Below, piece by piece: positions 45,401 to 54,450 of a stretch of DNA of 64,000 nucleotides (positions are counted from its first letter, which is position 1; each line of letters begins with the position of its first letter). The stretch spans positions 62,001 to 126,000 of the forward strand of contig CAVZMO010000014.1 in the NCBI GenBank assembly GCA_963776195.1, given 5' to 3'. A program made the translations under genes and the position numbers. This stretch comes from CAVZMO01 sp963776195. Its GTDB lineage: Bacteria; Nitrospirota; Thermodesulfovibrionia; Thermodesulfovibrionales; SM23-35. The notes under the pieces are model-generated. The model ran no database searches and was not told the origin of the DNA. It was given only the letters and a program-made list of their open reading frames with translations.

Positions 45401-45676
45401 GAATACTTCCTTTGTCCGTTTGTGAGATTCAAAATCAAGCTTTCCTCGTGATTTTGAAGACTCAATTATTTCGAATGCTGTTGTATCGATATTAATACCG
45501 ACAAGGATTCTTATCTTATCTATTATCTCAAAGGATTTGTAGAGGTGAAAAAAACCACTTGTGCGGAAATAGCCGACGAGGATATCGAAGAATTGGACAT
45601 CCTTCAGGGTTTTCCTGAATCTGTCAAGGACGGTAGCGCCCGGTTCGTTGGTGAAAAAGGTTAGATCATTATGCAA
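42479..45676 (-). CDS. PLD nuclease / SNF2 helicase protein
   Basis: A 1,065-residue protein. The N-terminal phospholipase-D-like domain has one HKD half-site (S-K-I-H-A-K-V-Y-I near 135 and I-T-G-S-S-N-F-S-E-S-G near 155). A SNF2-type helicase follows: motif I V-V-G-L-G-K-T near 277, motif II F-I-D-E-A-H-R-F near 342, motif III V-S-A-T-P-L-N-N near 373, and helicase C-terminal motifs I-T-T-D-I-L-A-E-G-I-N-L and Q-R-V-G-R-V-N-R-V-G near 700-745. It is intact. With the ATPase and the adenine methylase downstream it resembles a nuclease-helicase plus methylase defence operon (DISARM or R-M like in parts, but not a standard set). Confidence 0.92.
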   Translation of the reverse strand: MHNDLTFFTNEPGATVLDRFRKTLKDVQFFDILVGYFRTSGFFHLYKSFEIIDKIRILVGINIDTTAFEIIESSKSRGKLDFESHKRTKEVFSDDLASEMEHSEDTYDTEIGVKKFIEFLQSGKLEIKAYPSSKIHAKVYISRFSEEDRDYGRVITGSSNFSESGLVENLEFNVELKNSADVKYALDKFEALWKDAVDISREYVETINARTWLNDSITPYELYLKFLYEYLKEDINIDEDFESYLPEGFLDMKYQKQAVVSAKKILDAYNGVFLSDVVGLGKTYISALLAQQLPGKILVICPPVLQDYWHDTFFEFGIRGYKVESLGKLDQIIKSGAERFDYIFIDEAHRFRNEVTLGYEKLHQICFGKKVILVSATPLNNTIDDIYSQLKLFQVPKKSTIPGVQNLEKFFGSLKKRINRYQKNQPEYIDTIKLVSKEVRDKILKFVMVRRTRTEVMKYFSEDMEKQGVSFPELDDPKRIIYTFDEETGDVFNRTITLLKDFSYSRYTPLLYLKTPVSEFELQSQRNIGGFMKGILVKRLESSFHAFKNTLRRFVDSYRKFIEMYQQGTVYISKKVNVYDFLDADNEEELLKLVDLDRVQKYESPEFTAEFLRNLQKDLTLLENIQKLWSDIDSDPKLEKFINELKENLILKENKLVVFTESKETGEYLFKKLNKHLPLRVLFYSSVGGLYGDEEKSIPIARDLIKENFDPKNKPQKDDINILITTDILAEGINLHRSNTVINYDLPWNPTRVLQRVGRVNRVGTKHKVINIFNFFPTAQSDMHLGLEANIKAKIQAFHDTLGEDSKYLTEEEEISTHELFGDFIYRRLSDKKTFQGEDEEERSELEYLHLLRNIRDKNTSLFEKIKRLPKKARTCREIERKKEDNLVTFFRKGKLKKFFLADSSAARELTFFEAADLFKCDPATSKAAIPKTFYPFLDLNKAAFDQATSDETAEKGHPASSSNESYIIKRLKAKDLQKFPGFTEEDEDFLRSVLKAFENGVIPKNTSKRLKNELEKEIAPLKVLAILKKNLPATILSVSPTTRQIGPDRREVILSEYLLRIGQK

Positions 45677-45715
45677 GATGTCCTCATCCCCGAAGTGTCT
45701 TTAACCATGCAATAA

Positions 45716-45997
45716 TTAACCACTTTTAAAATATTTTTGCAAATTAAAAATTGTGGTTCCCCTGAACTGCCTGCGCCGAGAAAACACGCTGAGAGTCTTT
45801 CGATGATTTTTATCGGAAAGCTTTAAGGGTTGCGTATGCTTGTAGCTGCGTATTTGCAGTGGATAGTATAAAGATCTATCTTGCGGCACCCGCAAGTCTT
45901 CCAAGCGTTCCGCAGCATCAATAGCAGTAATTTCCTTGTGGCATTTCGTCATATTTCCATAGGATTTAAGGTCTTTCTGCAGAGTTAGTGAAGACAA
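45716..45997 (-). pseudogene. Possible HigB/RelE toxin remnant
   Basis: Within a 93-codon frame the short segment A-A-E-R-L-E-D-L-R-V-P resembles the L-x-D-L-R-V-P-P-G-N block of HigB/RelE-type toxins. Neither the rest of a toxin nor an antitoxin can be seen, and flanking residues do not match. It may be chance or a decayed toxin gene. The rest of this 345-base gap shows nothing else. Confidence 0.3.
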
Positions 45998-46022
45998 TTA
46001 AACACGGGGGGTGGGATAAGCG

Positions 46023-47741
46023 TTATCTTATATATGCTTCAGTGACATAGCGGCGCATCATACGGTGGCAGTTAAAATAGTAGGCGTTCTTGCCTATCGC
46101 GTTCTGCATCATCCTTATCCACGTGTGCCTGCTGGTATAAAACATGGGTACGATTATCTGTTCAAGTTTATTGTACAGGTCATCAGCATCCAGGGTATCC
46201 AAATTATCGACGAGTGTCGTCTCTGTTGGGTTGGGACCTATAGACCATCCTGTGAAACCTTCAATGTGGCCTTCTATCCACCAACCGTCAAGGACGCTGA
46301 AATTCATGACCCCGTTGTGGGCCGCCTTCATACCGCTTGTCCCCGATGCCTCTCTGGGCCGTAACGGTGTGTTAAGCCATATATCAACACCTGAAACCAT
46401 TTTCAGTGCAATGTCCATATCATAGTTCTTCAAGTAAGCCATTTTGATCTTGTCCCTCAGTCTGTCCTTTATAGAGAAAATCCTTTCTATCAGTTTCTTG
46501 CCCAGGTCATCCTTTGGATGGGCCTTACCCGCGTAGATAATCTGGAGTTTTCCCGTTCCCATCCTTTCCAGTCTCTCGATATCACTGAATATGAGGTCGG
46601 CTCTTTTATAAGCGGTCGCCCTTCTTGCGAACCCTATGGTCAGGATATCCGTATCCATGTCAACGCCGGTACTTTCACGAACATACTTGAAAAGCGTTTT
46701 TTTTGCTTCCATGTGGGCAGCCCAGATTTCGTCATCAGGGACACGGCCAATCCTTACAAAAAGTTCGGGCTCGTTGGCCCACCCGGGGAGATATTTATCG
46801 TAAAGCCTTTTGAAGCTGTCACACGTCCACGTATAGCTGTGCACGCCGTTCGTAATCGCACTGATCTCGTACCCGGGGAACATATTTCTCGAAACCTCAC
46901 TATGTTTTTTTGCAACACCATTGATAAATTCACTCAGGTTGAGTCCGAGACGGGTCATATTAAGATTTTCCTTGCCCGAAAGATCTTTCAAGACATTCAG
47001 CGGTACCGGTTCCCCCATAATTTTCAGGACGAGGTCATAGGGAAATTTATCATGTCCGGCGTCGATAGGAGTATGCGTCGTGAATACACAAAGGTCTTTC
47101 ACTTTCTCCACATCCCAGACAAGCTTTTCATCCCAGACGTCTTCGATAGGGCGTTTGAACCTGTTCAGGAGTTCAAGGGTGAGGAGGCTGGAATGCCCTT
47201 CATTCATGTGATATTTCTTGATCTCAAATTCGAGTTCATGGAGCATCCTTACGCCGCCGATACCGAGAACTATCTCCTGTTTCAGCCTGTATGCCAGATC
47301 TCCGCCGTAGAGATAGTGGGTGATTTCTCTGTCCTCGGGAACATTTTCCACAATATCCGTATCGAGAAATATGACCGGTATGCAGCCGCGTGTGAGACTC
47401 TCCACATTGTACTGCCAAGCTTGTAATACTACCTCCCGCCCTTCAATCTGGACTGAAGTCCTTGCGGGAAGTAGTTTCATGTATTGAGACGGATCCCAGG
47501 ACACGGGGCGTTCGGTCTGTTTTCCATACTCGTCCAACTCCTGTATGAAAAACCCTTTTTTCGTGAGAAGGGTGACGGCAACCATAGGAAGTTTGAGGTC
47601 GGCACTTGCCCGGATCGTATCCCCGGCGAGGACCCCAAGCCCTCCGCTATAAGTGGGGATATCGTTCTGGATCCCTATCTCCATAGAGAAGTAAGCGATT
47701 TTCGGCTCTTTCGTTAATTCTTCAAGGCAAATGATATTCAT
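46023..47741 (-). CDS. glgP: Alpha-glucan phosphorylase (bacterial/archaeal short type)
   Basis: A 572-residue enzyme of the TIGR02094 type, releasing glucose 1-phosphate from storage glucan. Evidence: I-A-Y-F-S-M-E-I-G near the start, Y-S-G-G-L-G-V-L-A-G-D near 33, M-N-E-G-H-S-S-L near 180, T-T-H-T-P-I-D-A-G-H-D near 228, A-R-R-A-T-A-Y-K-R near 370, and the pyridoxal-phosphate lysine region E-A-S-G-T-S-G-M-K-A-A-H-N-G near 475. The start is ATG 47741; the longer frame to 47825 covers a palindromic repeat and is unlikely. Confidence 0.92.
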   Translation of the reverse strand: MNIICLEELTKEPKIAYFSMEIGIQNDIPTYSGGLGVLAGDTIRASADLKLPMVAVTLLTKKGFFIQELDEYGKQTERPVSWDPSQYMKLLPARTSVQIEGREVVLQAWQYNVESLTRGCIPVIFLDTDIVENVPEDREITHYLYGGDLAYRLKQEIVLGIGGVRMLHELEFEIKKYHMNEGHSSLLTLELLNRFKRPIEDVWDEKLVWDVEKVKDLCVFTTHTPIDAGHDKFPYDLVLKIMGEPVPLNVLKDLSGKENLNMTRLGLNLSEFINGVAKKHSEVSRNMFPGYEISAITNGVHSYTWTCDSFKRLYDKYLPGWANEPELFVRIGRVPDDEIWAAHMEAKKTLFKYVRESTGVDMDTDILTIGFARRATAYKRADLIFSDIERLERMGTGKLQIIYAGKAHPKDDLGKKLIERIFSIKDRLRDKIKMAYLKNYDMDIALKMVSGVDIWLNTPLRPREASGTSGMKAAHNGVMNFSVLDGWWIEGHIEGFTGWSIGPNPTETTLVDNLDTLDADDLYNKLEQIIVPMFYTSRHTWIRMMQNAIGKNAYYFNCHRMMRRYVTEAYIR

Positions 47742-47802
47742 AGGTTTATATTTTAAACTTTTATATTCCGATAGACAATAGGCAGGCGCAATATTTAAAA
47801 CA

Positions 47803-47827
47803 CGCAGGCTGATGCCTGCGGCCACCG
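47803..47827. repeat. Palindromic dispersed repeat upstream of glgP
   Basis: CGCAGGC-TGAT-GCCTGCG is a perfect seven-base inverted repeat followed by GCCACCG. It resembles an interspersed repeat type frequently seen between genes, and lies in the short gap between the glucan phosphorylase and ALS-like genes. Confidence 0.6.
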
Positions 47828-47851
47828 AAAATAATATCTATGGATCCTGCA

Positions 47852-49478
47852 TTACAACGGACAGATAAGTCTGCCGAGCTTTTCCGTGAGTTTCATATTT
47901 TCGGTATAATCCACGGGGCAATCGATGATTGCAGGTCTTTTTTGATCGAGGGCCTCCTTTATTATTGGAAGGAGATCATTTTCTGCAGTGACCCTGTATC
48001 CCCGGGCGCCAAAGGACTCGGCAAGTTTTACAAAATCCGGATTGCCGAATCTTGTGAAGAATTCTCTGCCATACCGCAGCTTTTCTTTCCATTCAATAAG
48101 ACCGTATCCTCCGTCGTTGAATACGAGGCAGACAATATTGAGACCAAGCCTGACGGCGGTGTTGATCTCACTCATGGACATGAGGAAGCCTCCGTCGCCC
48201 ACCGCAGCAAAAATGTTTTTATCAGGGTGCAAGAGTTTCGCTGAAATGGCTGCGGGTATGGCAAAACCCATGGAGGCGAAACCGTTCGAGATTAAAACCG
48301 TGTTTTCCTCAAAGGCAGGGTAAAATCTCGCGATCCATATCTTGTGGGCCCCCACGTCGCTTATCAGGATATCGTTTCTTCCGAGCGCTTTTCTGATGTC
48401 ATTGATTATCCTGAGAGGTTTTAAGGGGAACCCCGCAGTCGAAAAATGCAGTGCATGGTCGACATAGAGTTTTAACCTGTGATAATACGGAGACGTCCCT
48501 TTCAAAATCTACCCTTTCCGTGATCATGGAGAGCGTTGTTTTGATGTCTCCCAGGAGTTCTAAAGCGGAGTAATCAACGTCAATTTCTGACGGTGTAAAA
48601 TCTATATGGATAATCTGCTTGTTGCCGTTTTTATTCCAGTAACGGGGGCTGAATTCAACCGGGTCGTACCCTATGGCTATAATTAGGTCGGCCTTGTCGA
48701 ATCCGCAGGAGATGTAGTCCTTTGACTGAAGTCCAACGGTGGAGACAAAACATTCATCATCGGCGGGCAGGGCACCGGTACCCATAAATGTCGTGGTGAC
48801 TCCGATTTTCGTTTTTGAAACAAAATCCTTCAGTTCTCCGGCGGCTCTTCCCCGTATGACTCCGTGTCCGGCAAGGATTAGGGGCATATGAGCATTTTTT
48901 ATCATTGCAACCGCCTTTGCCAGCATGTCTTCGGCAGGTTCGGGGTATCTCATCGAAGCAGGAGATAACGGCATACCCTCCGTTTCGATCACGGCAATAT
49001 CTTCCGGGAACTCGATGTGCGTCGGTCCGGGTTTTTCGACAGATGCCGTCTTAAAAGCCTTCCTCGTAATCTCCGGTATGGTCTCAGGCATCTCTATCCT
49101 TGCGTTCCATTTTGTAACGGGTCTGAAAACCGACAAAATATCGATGCGCTGGTGCGACTCCTTATGCATATTGGCGAGACCTACCTGTCCGGTAATCGCG
49201 ACCATCGGTGAATAATCGAGGAGTGCATCGGCAACACCGGTGATAAGATTTGATGCGCCGGGGCCGAGCGTGGAGAGGCAGACTCCAGGGCTGCCTGAAA
49301 GCCTTCCATAGGCATTTGCCATGAACGCGGCCCAACGTTCATCGTGGGTTAGGATAAACCTTATTTTCGATGAAGATAATGCATTGAGGAATTCTATATT
49401 CTCCTCACCGGGAAGACCGAATATATATTCGACACCTTCGGCCTCCAGACATCGGACGAATAATTCGGATGCCTTCAT
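47852..49478 (-). CDS. Acetolactate synthase-like ThDP enzyme, frameshifted
   Basis: About 541 residues of a thiamine-diphosphate enzyme of the acetolactate synthase family, the catabolic or AlsS-like type. The first frame holds F-G-L-P-G-E-E-N, the catalytic Glu in T-H-D-E-R-W-A-A-F, G-P-G-A-S-N-L and a central domain. The second, from about 48490, holds the ThDP/Mg motif V-G-D-G-G-F-L-M-S-M-S-E-I-N-T ... F-N-D near 450. One extra base near 48450-48500 causes the break. The start overlaps the stop of the HAD gene by 4 bases. The substrate (pyruvate) is inferred from family only. Confidence 0.88.
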
Positions 49479-50134
49479 ATCAGTTCATCAAAATCAATGA
49501 TGTGCTCAAAATGATTCGATTCCTTTGGTTTCGTCTTTGAATTTGACCTTGCCTTATACAAGATATACTTGATGCCGTATTTTTTCGCCGTTTTCAGGAT
49601 CTCCTCTGTGTCATCGACGAAGAGAGTACTGTCCTTATCGAACCCGAGCCGCTTTTCCGCGATTTCCCAGAATTCCACACTCTCCTTAGGATAACCTGCG
49701 TCAAACGAAGAAAGCACCGAGTCAAAATACTTTCCAATACGCGTTTTTTTGAACTTCAGCTGAATTGACTTGTAGTGGGCGTTGGTAACGAGAAAGACCT
49801 TTTTCTTCCGGAGCTTGAGGAGCTTCAGGAAGTCCTCCACGTGTGGATGTACCTCTATTAAATGTTTTATCTGTTCCTTGAGAGCTGGGATGTCGAGGTC
49901 AAGCTCTTCAGACCAAAAGTCGAGGTCTGTCCAGTTTAATGTGCCCTCGTGTGCCCTGTATTTTTTCATGAGTTCTCCCTTGGCTTTTCCGAAGGTAATG
50001 TTATGTTTTTCCGCGTACTTTTCGGGAACGAGATGCTCCCAGAAGAAATCGTCGAAATACTTGTCAAGAAGAGTCCCGTCCATATCGAGGAGGACAAATT
50101 TTATGTCTTTTAGTGCGAATTTGACTGTGTTCAT
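49475..50134 (-). CDS. HAD-superfamily hydrolase (GMP/pNP phosphatase-like)
   Basis: A 219-residue haloacid dehalogenase-type phosphatase. Motif I is L-L-D-M-D-G-T-L-L-D near residue 15, motif II V-T-N-A-H near 119, and motif IV F-V-D-D-T-E-E-I-L near 178, with a helical cap between I and II. This resembles the YrfG/GMP-nucleotidase group. It overlaps the ALS-like gene by 4 bases, so the two are coupled. The substrate is unknown. Confidence 0.9.
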   Translation of the reverse strand: MNTVKFALKDIKFVLLDMDGTLLDKYFDDFFWEHLVPEKYAEKHNITFGKAKGELMKKYRAHEGTLNWTDLDFWSEELDLDIPALKEQIKHLIEVHPHVEDFLKLLKLRKKKVFLVTNAHYKSIQLKFKKTRIGKYFDSVLSSFDAGYPKESVEFWEIAEKRLGFDKDSTLFVDDTEEILKTAKKYGIKYILYKARSNSKTKPKESNHFEHIIDFDELI

Positions 50135-50216
50135 TTTGTGTATCTTGCGTAATAATGCGCTGCTTTAAGAAAGACTATCATGTTTCCCCTCTTCGGTAAA
50201 GGGAATAGAAGAGATT

Positions 50217-51537
50217 TTAAAACGGCAGGAATTTGGGTAACTTGAACCCCTTTTTGCCCTTGAACATCTTGAGCATTTTCTTGATCTCGACATACTGCTT
50301 GACGACCCTGTTTACGTCAGCAACGGTCGTTCCGCTTCCCCTCGCGATTCTTCTTCGCCTGTTCCCGTTAAGGAGATTGTGGTCTTTTCTTTCTTTTTTC
50401 GTCATGGAATTTATGACCGCTTCCACCTTTACCAATTCCCTCCCATCAATCTCAACGTCCTTGATCTTATTAAAGCCGGGGATCATATTGAGGAGATTTT
50501 CCAGAGGACCCATACTGCGCATCTTCCTGAGTTGTTCTCCGAGATCATCGAAGGTGAAAGATTCATCCATGATCGTCTTCTGGAGCTTCTCCGCCTCTTT
50601 CTTGTCAAAGGTCTGTTGGGCCTGCTCTATGAAGCTCAGGACATCACCCATGCCGAGGATCCTGGATGCAACCCTGTCAGGGTAAAAGGGCTCGATCATT
50701 TCGATCTTCTCGCCGGTTCCGATGAACTTTATCGGCTTCCCGGTTACCGATATGATCGAGAGTGCGGCGCCGCCTCTCGCGTCACCGTCCATCTTCGTGA
50801 GTATTATCCCGTCAATTCCTATCTGGTCTTCAAAGCTGCTTGCGATATTGACCGCGTCCTGTCCGGTCATCGCATCAGCCACAAAGATAATTTCCTTCGG
50901 TGAAACGCTTTCCCTGATTGTTTTCAACTCCGCCATGAGAGATTCATCGATGTGCAATCTTCCGGCGGTATCGATGATGAGGACGTCCCTGTGCGTCAAG
51001 TTTCGCCTTCTTTACGGCATCGACACAGAGAGATACGGGATCCCTCGCTTCCTTTGAATTGTATACGGGGACATCGATCTGTGAGCCGAGCGTAACGAGT
51101 TGGTCGATAGCAGCCGGTCTTTGAAGGTCGGCGGCTACGAGCATCGGCCTTCTGCCTTCCTTCTTGAATAGACGCGCAATTTTTGCTGCCGTTGTGGTTT
51201 TACCCGAGCCCTGGAGACCGACCATCATGATTATCGTTGGAGGATTGGGCGCCAGCTGTATCCTGCTGTTGGTTTTTCCGAGGAGCGTACAAAGCTCATC
51301 ATTGACTATCTTTATGACCTGCTGGCCGGGCGTGAGGCTTTCGAGGACCTCCTTGCCGATCGCTTTTTCCTTAATCTTTTGGACGAAATCTTTTACAACC
51401 TTAAAGTTGACATCCGCCTCCAGAAGGGCAAGGCGTATCTCTTTCAATGCAACTTCTACGTCCTCTTCCTTGAGAAGGCCCTTTCCCTTCAATTTTTTGA
51501 ATATGGATTCTAATTTTTCTGTGAGTGATTCAAACAT
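50217..51537 (-). CDS. ffh: Signal recognition particle protein Ffh, frameshifted
   Basis: Ffh delivers signal-sequence-bearing ribosomes to FtsY at the membrane. The N-terminal frame has the N domain and G domain P-loop G-L-Q-G-S-G-K-T-T-T near 107. The second frame has I-I-D-T-A-G-R-L-H-I-D, T-K-M-D-G-D-A-R-G-G-A and the C-terminal M domain with R-R-R-I-A-R-G-S-G-T. The break is one extra base near 50996, at the point where the frames K-A-K-L-D and H-R-D-V-L-I meet. Because ffh is normally essential, a sequence error is the most likely cause. The M domain ends with a basic F-K-G-K-K-G-F-K-L-P tail. Confidence 0.94.
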
Positions 51538-51593
51538 AGGACTATTATTCTCCGATTGAGAGATGAAATTTCATGCATAAGGATTACATATTT

Positions 51594-51926
51594 TTACGCA
51601 CTCAGGAGAGAATCTAACTTTGCCTTTAACTGCTGTTTTGGTACAACACCCACGATCTGATCGAGCTTTGAACCGTCCTTAAAGAACATGATCGTGGGGA
51701 TCCCCATGATCTTGAATTTGCTGGCAATTTCCGAATTTTCATCAGTATTAAGCTTCATAACTTTTACTTTGCCGCTGTATTCTTTCGCCAATTCTTCAAC
51801 AGTCGGTGAAATCATCCTGCAGGGACCGCACCACGGAGCCCAGAAATCGATCATAACGAGTCCTTGCGCCTTAGTCACTTCCGCATCCCAATTAGCCGAT
51901 GTAGCCTCAATCATGCCTTCTGCCAT
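51594..51926 (-). CDS. trxA: Thioredoxin
   Basis: A 110-residue classical thioredoxin. The redox site W-C-G-P-C lies near residue 33-37 in F-W-A-P-W-C-G-P-C-R, the buried Asp and the cis-Pro (G-I-P-T near 77) are present, and the length is typical. An AGGAGG site is ten bases before ATG 51926. It could supply electrons to the DsbD-type membrane relay at 7200-8937, though that is inference. Monocistronic. Confidence 0.96.
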   Translation of the reverse strand: MAEGMIEATSANWDAEVTKAQGLVMIDFWAPWCGPCRMISPTVEELAKEYSGKVKVMKLNTDENSEIASKFKIMGIPTIMFFKDGSKLDQIVGVVPKQQLKAKLDSLLSA

Positions 51927-52071
51927 ATGATCCTCCTATAGTCCCCACATTGAAATATGGGTAAATTACTTTGATTAATTATATTTTCAGGTGGTAATCT
52001 TTGTCAATGTTACCGCCCGGAATAACTTTGAATCATTGACACTGGCCGGTTCTTTCTGCTATTTTTGTACA

Positions 52072-52854
52072 ATGAAAAGAAGCTTCCTGTTCTGCATGTT
52101 CGCTCTGCTTATCCTATGCGGAAATTCATACGGTTTTGAAATCAAAGGGCTTCAACCCTTGGACCCCAACGGCGTCTTTTCGACCTTTAGCGCCGAGAGT
52201 CTTTCAAAAGGAAAGGTCGCTTTTTCTGCGGGCGGCGAGATCTCGGTATCCCCGGACCTTTACAGGCTTATTTTCAAGGCGGCCTACGGCATTACCGACA
52301 ACGTGGAACTTGAGTTGACGGCCCCCTATGAATTCGGTTCCGGAACACCCGACGGGTTTGAAGATGTTTCACTGGGTATAAAGCACAGGTTTTTTGAGGA
52401 AGGGAAATACGGACCTTCTCTGGCATATCTCCTGATCGCCTCTGTGCCGACGGGGAGCGAAAGGTTGACCACCGACGGGCGTTATGGGGGCGGACTCATT
52501 GTCAGTAAGAGGGTAGGGCCGGTTAACGGACATGTAAACCTTTTTTATATGAAGCCGGGGAAAGGAAGGCTTGAAGATGAAGTGTCCTTTTTAGCGGGCC
52601 TGGACTTTGCCGCTGCGCATAATTTTAAGCTGCTTGCGGAGTTGTATTGCAGGAAAAGCCATTTTTCTAAGAAGTTTGATACCATAGAGGGCAGAGCAGG
52701 CTACAGGATAATGACTACGGACTTTATCTATACAACCCTGGGTATCGGGACTGATTTTAAGAAAAGGAGTCCCGAAACCCGAGTAATGTTGACGGTGACG
52801 TTTCTCTCGCCTAAGGAAAAGAAAAAAATCAAAAAGATATACGAGGAGGAATAG
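52072..52854 (+). CDS. Outer-membrane beta-barrel-like protein, unknown
   Basis: A 260-residue exported protein: signal peptide R-S-F-L-F-C-M-F-A-L-L-I-L-C-G-N with cleavage near Y-G-F, then alternating beta strands with aromatic ends, like MetA-pathway (PF13557)-type outer-membrane proteins. A possible promoter (TTGACA 52036, TATTTT 52060) ends only about seven bases before ATG 52072 and no ribosome site is visible, so translation may be leaderless; the promoter call is weak. It lies 7 bases upstream of tatB. Confidence 0.7.
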   Translation: MKRSFLFCMFALLILCGNSYGFEIKGLQPLDPNGVFSTFSAESLSKGKVAFSAGGEISVSPDLYRLIFKAAYGITDNVELELTAPYEFGSGTPDGFEDVSLGIKHRFFEEGKYGPSLAYLLIASVPTGSERLTTDGRYGGGLIVSKRVGPVNGHVNLFYMKPGKGRLEDEVSFLAGLDFAAAHNFKLLAELYCRKSHFSKKFDTIEGRAGYRIMTTDFIYTTLGIGTDFKKRSPETRVMLTVTFLSPKEKKKIKKIYEEE

Positions 52855-52861
52855 ATCAGGG

Positions 52862-53236
52862 ATGTTTGATATCGGCATGCCCGAGATGATCGTTATATTT
52901 ATTGTCGCCCTGCTTGTTATTGGTCCGAAGAATCTTCCTGAAGTGGCCAAAACTCTCGGCAAGGCTTTAGCGGAATTGAAAAAGTCGTTCCAGGATGTTA
53001 AAGATTCGGTGCATGAGGAGTTTAAGGAAACAACCTCTGATATCCGGGATACCATACTGGATGTAAAAAAACAGATAGATACCGAAGTACAAGACGCCGG
53101 AAAAACAATAAGTGGTACAATAGAGCACGTAAAAGAACAGGTGACAACGGAAGCGGAAAAAATCAATAAAACAGTTGAACGTTCTGTGAAGAATGCAGAG
53201 GAACATGCTGAGAGCGGACCTGAAGACAAAAAATAG
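52862..53236 (+). CDS. tatB: Sec-independent translocase subunit TatB/TatA type
   Basis: A 124-residue protein with an N-terminal membrane helix (I-G-M-P-E-M-I-V-I-F-I-V-A-L-L-V-I-G-P-K-N-L-P) and the family motif L-P-E-V-A-K-T-L-G-K-A-L, then a long amphipathic and charged coiled-coil tail. The Pro after G-P-K-N-L and the tail length favour TatB. Together with tatC 121 bases downstream it makes a Tat pore for folded proteins such as Fe-S or molybdenum enzymes. No separate tatA is seen. Confidence 0.92.
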   Translation: MFDIGMPEMIVIFIVALLVIGPKNLPEVAKTLGKALAELKKSFQDVKDSVHEEFKETTSDIRDTILDVKKQIDTEVQDAGKTISGTIEHVKEQVTTEAEKINKTVERSVKNAEEHAESGPEDKK

Positions 53237-53357
53237 GACAACTCATAGAAGTTCCCCCCTTAGAGGAAAAAGAAGCAATACGCATCATGTCTTTCATAGT
53301 AAATCTGACTAAAATTTGCATTGAAAAAATATATATCTATAGGAACGGGAGTTTAGA

Positions 53358-54143
53358 ATGGTAGAAAAAAGCAAGATGATGAGCTTCCTGGAGCATCTCG
53401 GCGAACTCAGAAAAAAGATCACGATATCTCTCATCGCCGTGTGCGTGACCTTTATCATCGCATTTAATTATTCCGAGGAATTACTGAAATTCCTCATGTT
53501 CCCCTTAAGATACAATTTAGACTTTTCCGTAAAAAAGATGTACATATATTTTGCGGCCCAGGACAAACTTCAGAACACAAAACTCGTATTTCTGGCGCCT
53601 GCTGAAGGCTTCTGGATAAACATGAAGATAGCACTGGTTGCCGGACTGATCCTTGCTTTGCCGATAATTTTTCAGCAGTTATGGAGTTTTATCTCTCCGG
53701 GTCTTCATAGAAAGGAAAAGAAATATGTTGGTCCCTTTGTTGTTATTGCGACCGGGCTTTTTCTCGTGGGCGCTGCCTTCTGTTTCTTCATCGTCCTGCC
53801 TTTTGCGATGAGTTTTCTCCTTACCTATAAAATCGGTGATTTTATGATGCCGATGCTCTCTGTCGGGCAGTATATCGATTTCTGCCTGAAATTTATTCTC
53901 GCCTTTGGAGCTGTTTTTGAACTTCCCATCTTTATCGTTTTTGCTACCCGCATGGGCTTGGTTACTCCGCAGACATTGGCAAAACACAGAAGATACGCCA
54001 TTTTAATAGCTTTTATTGTGGCTGCCATTCTCACGCCGACTCCCGACGCATTCAACCAGACCCTGATGGCGCTCCCCATGATCGTTCTTTACGAGGTCGG
54101 CATTCTCGTGTCAAGAATAATTGTAAGACCGAAGGGCCAATAG
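53358..54143 (+). CDS. tatC: Sec-independent translocase subunit TatC
   Basis: A 261-residue membrane protein with six helices. The family signature starts with the conserved F-L-E-H-L-G-E-L-R near residue 10 and continues with F-W-I-N-M-K-I-A-L-V-A-G near 88, and the P-x-F-x-x-x-x-x-x-x-E-x-x-x-Y-V loop near F-I-S-P-G-L-H-R-K-E-K-K-Y-V. TatC binds the twin-arginine signal. A GGGAG site precedes ATG 53358. The stop overlaps the next GTG by one base. Confidence 0.95.
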   Translation: MVEKSKMMSFLEHLGELRKKITISLIAVCVTFIIAFNYSEELLKFLMFPLRYNLDFSVKKMYIYFAAQDKLQNTKLVFLAPAEGFWINMKIALVAGLILALPIIFQQLWSFISPGLHRKEKKYVGPFVVIATGLFLVGAAFCFFIVLPFAMSFLLTYKIGDFMMPMLSVGQYIDFCLKFILAFGAVFELPIFIVFATRMGLVTPQTLAKHRRYAILIAFIVAAILTPTPDAFNQTLMALPMIVLYEVGILVSRIIVRPKGQ

Positions 54144-54421
54144 TGCCTACGATAAGGGGCAAGAGCCTTAAGGCGATTGCTTATGATATCGCCGAGGGAT
54201 ATGTCGTTGTGAACCCCCTATTCCTGAAATCTCTCGATAGGGAATCTCTGCAGGGGCTCCATCATGAAATCATGAGAGCACAGATCGGCGTCAGAGCGGA
54301 CAAATTTCCGTATGGAGATCCCCTCGCGATTAGATGGAGAAATACCCGGCTCCAGAGACTCAATTCGGCTCTTATGATACTCAAGAACTTCGCCAGAGAG
54401 AGAAGAATAATTCTCATCTGA
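54143..54421 (+). CDS. Small hypothetical protein coupled to tatC
   Basis: A 92-residue basic protein, starting at GTG 54143 which overlaps the tatC TAG. It has segments K-A-I-A-Y-D-I-A-E-G-Y-V-V-V-N-P-L-F and H-E-I-M-R-A-Q-I-G-V-R-A-D-K-F-P. No family or membrane segment is recognised. The overlap suggests translational coupling, and the following gap to the HEAT gene is only 29 bases. Confidence 0.65.
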   Translation: MPTIRGKSLKAIAYDIAEGYVVVNPLFLKSLDRESLQGLHHEIMRAQIGVRADKFPYGDPLAIRWRNTRLQRLNSALMILKNFARERRIILI

Positions 54422-54450
54422 ACCTTGAGTTTGACTGTCTCTAAAGGGCT

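Noticed and set aside
50217..51537. Programmed frameshifting in ffh
   Set aside because: No slippery sequence is apparent at the joint, and similar one-base breaks occur in unrelated genes.
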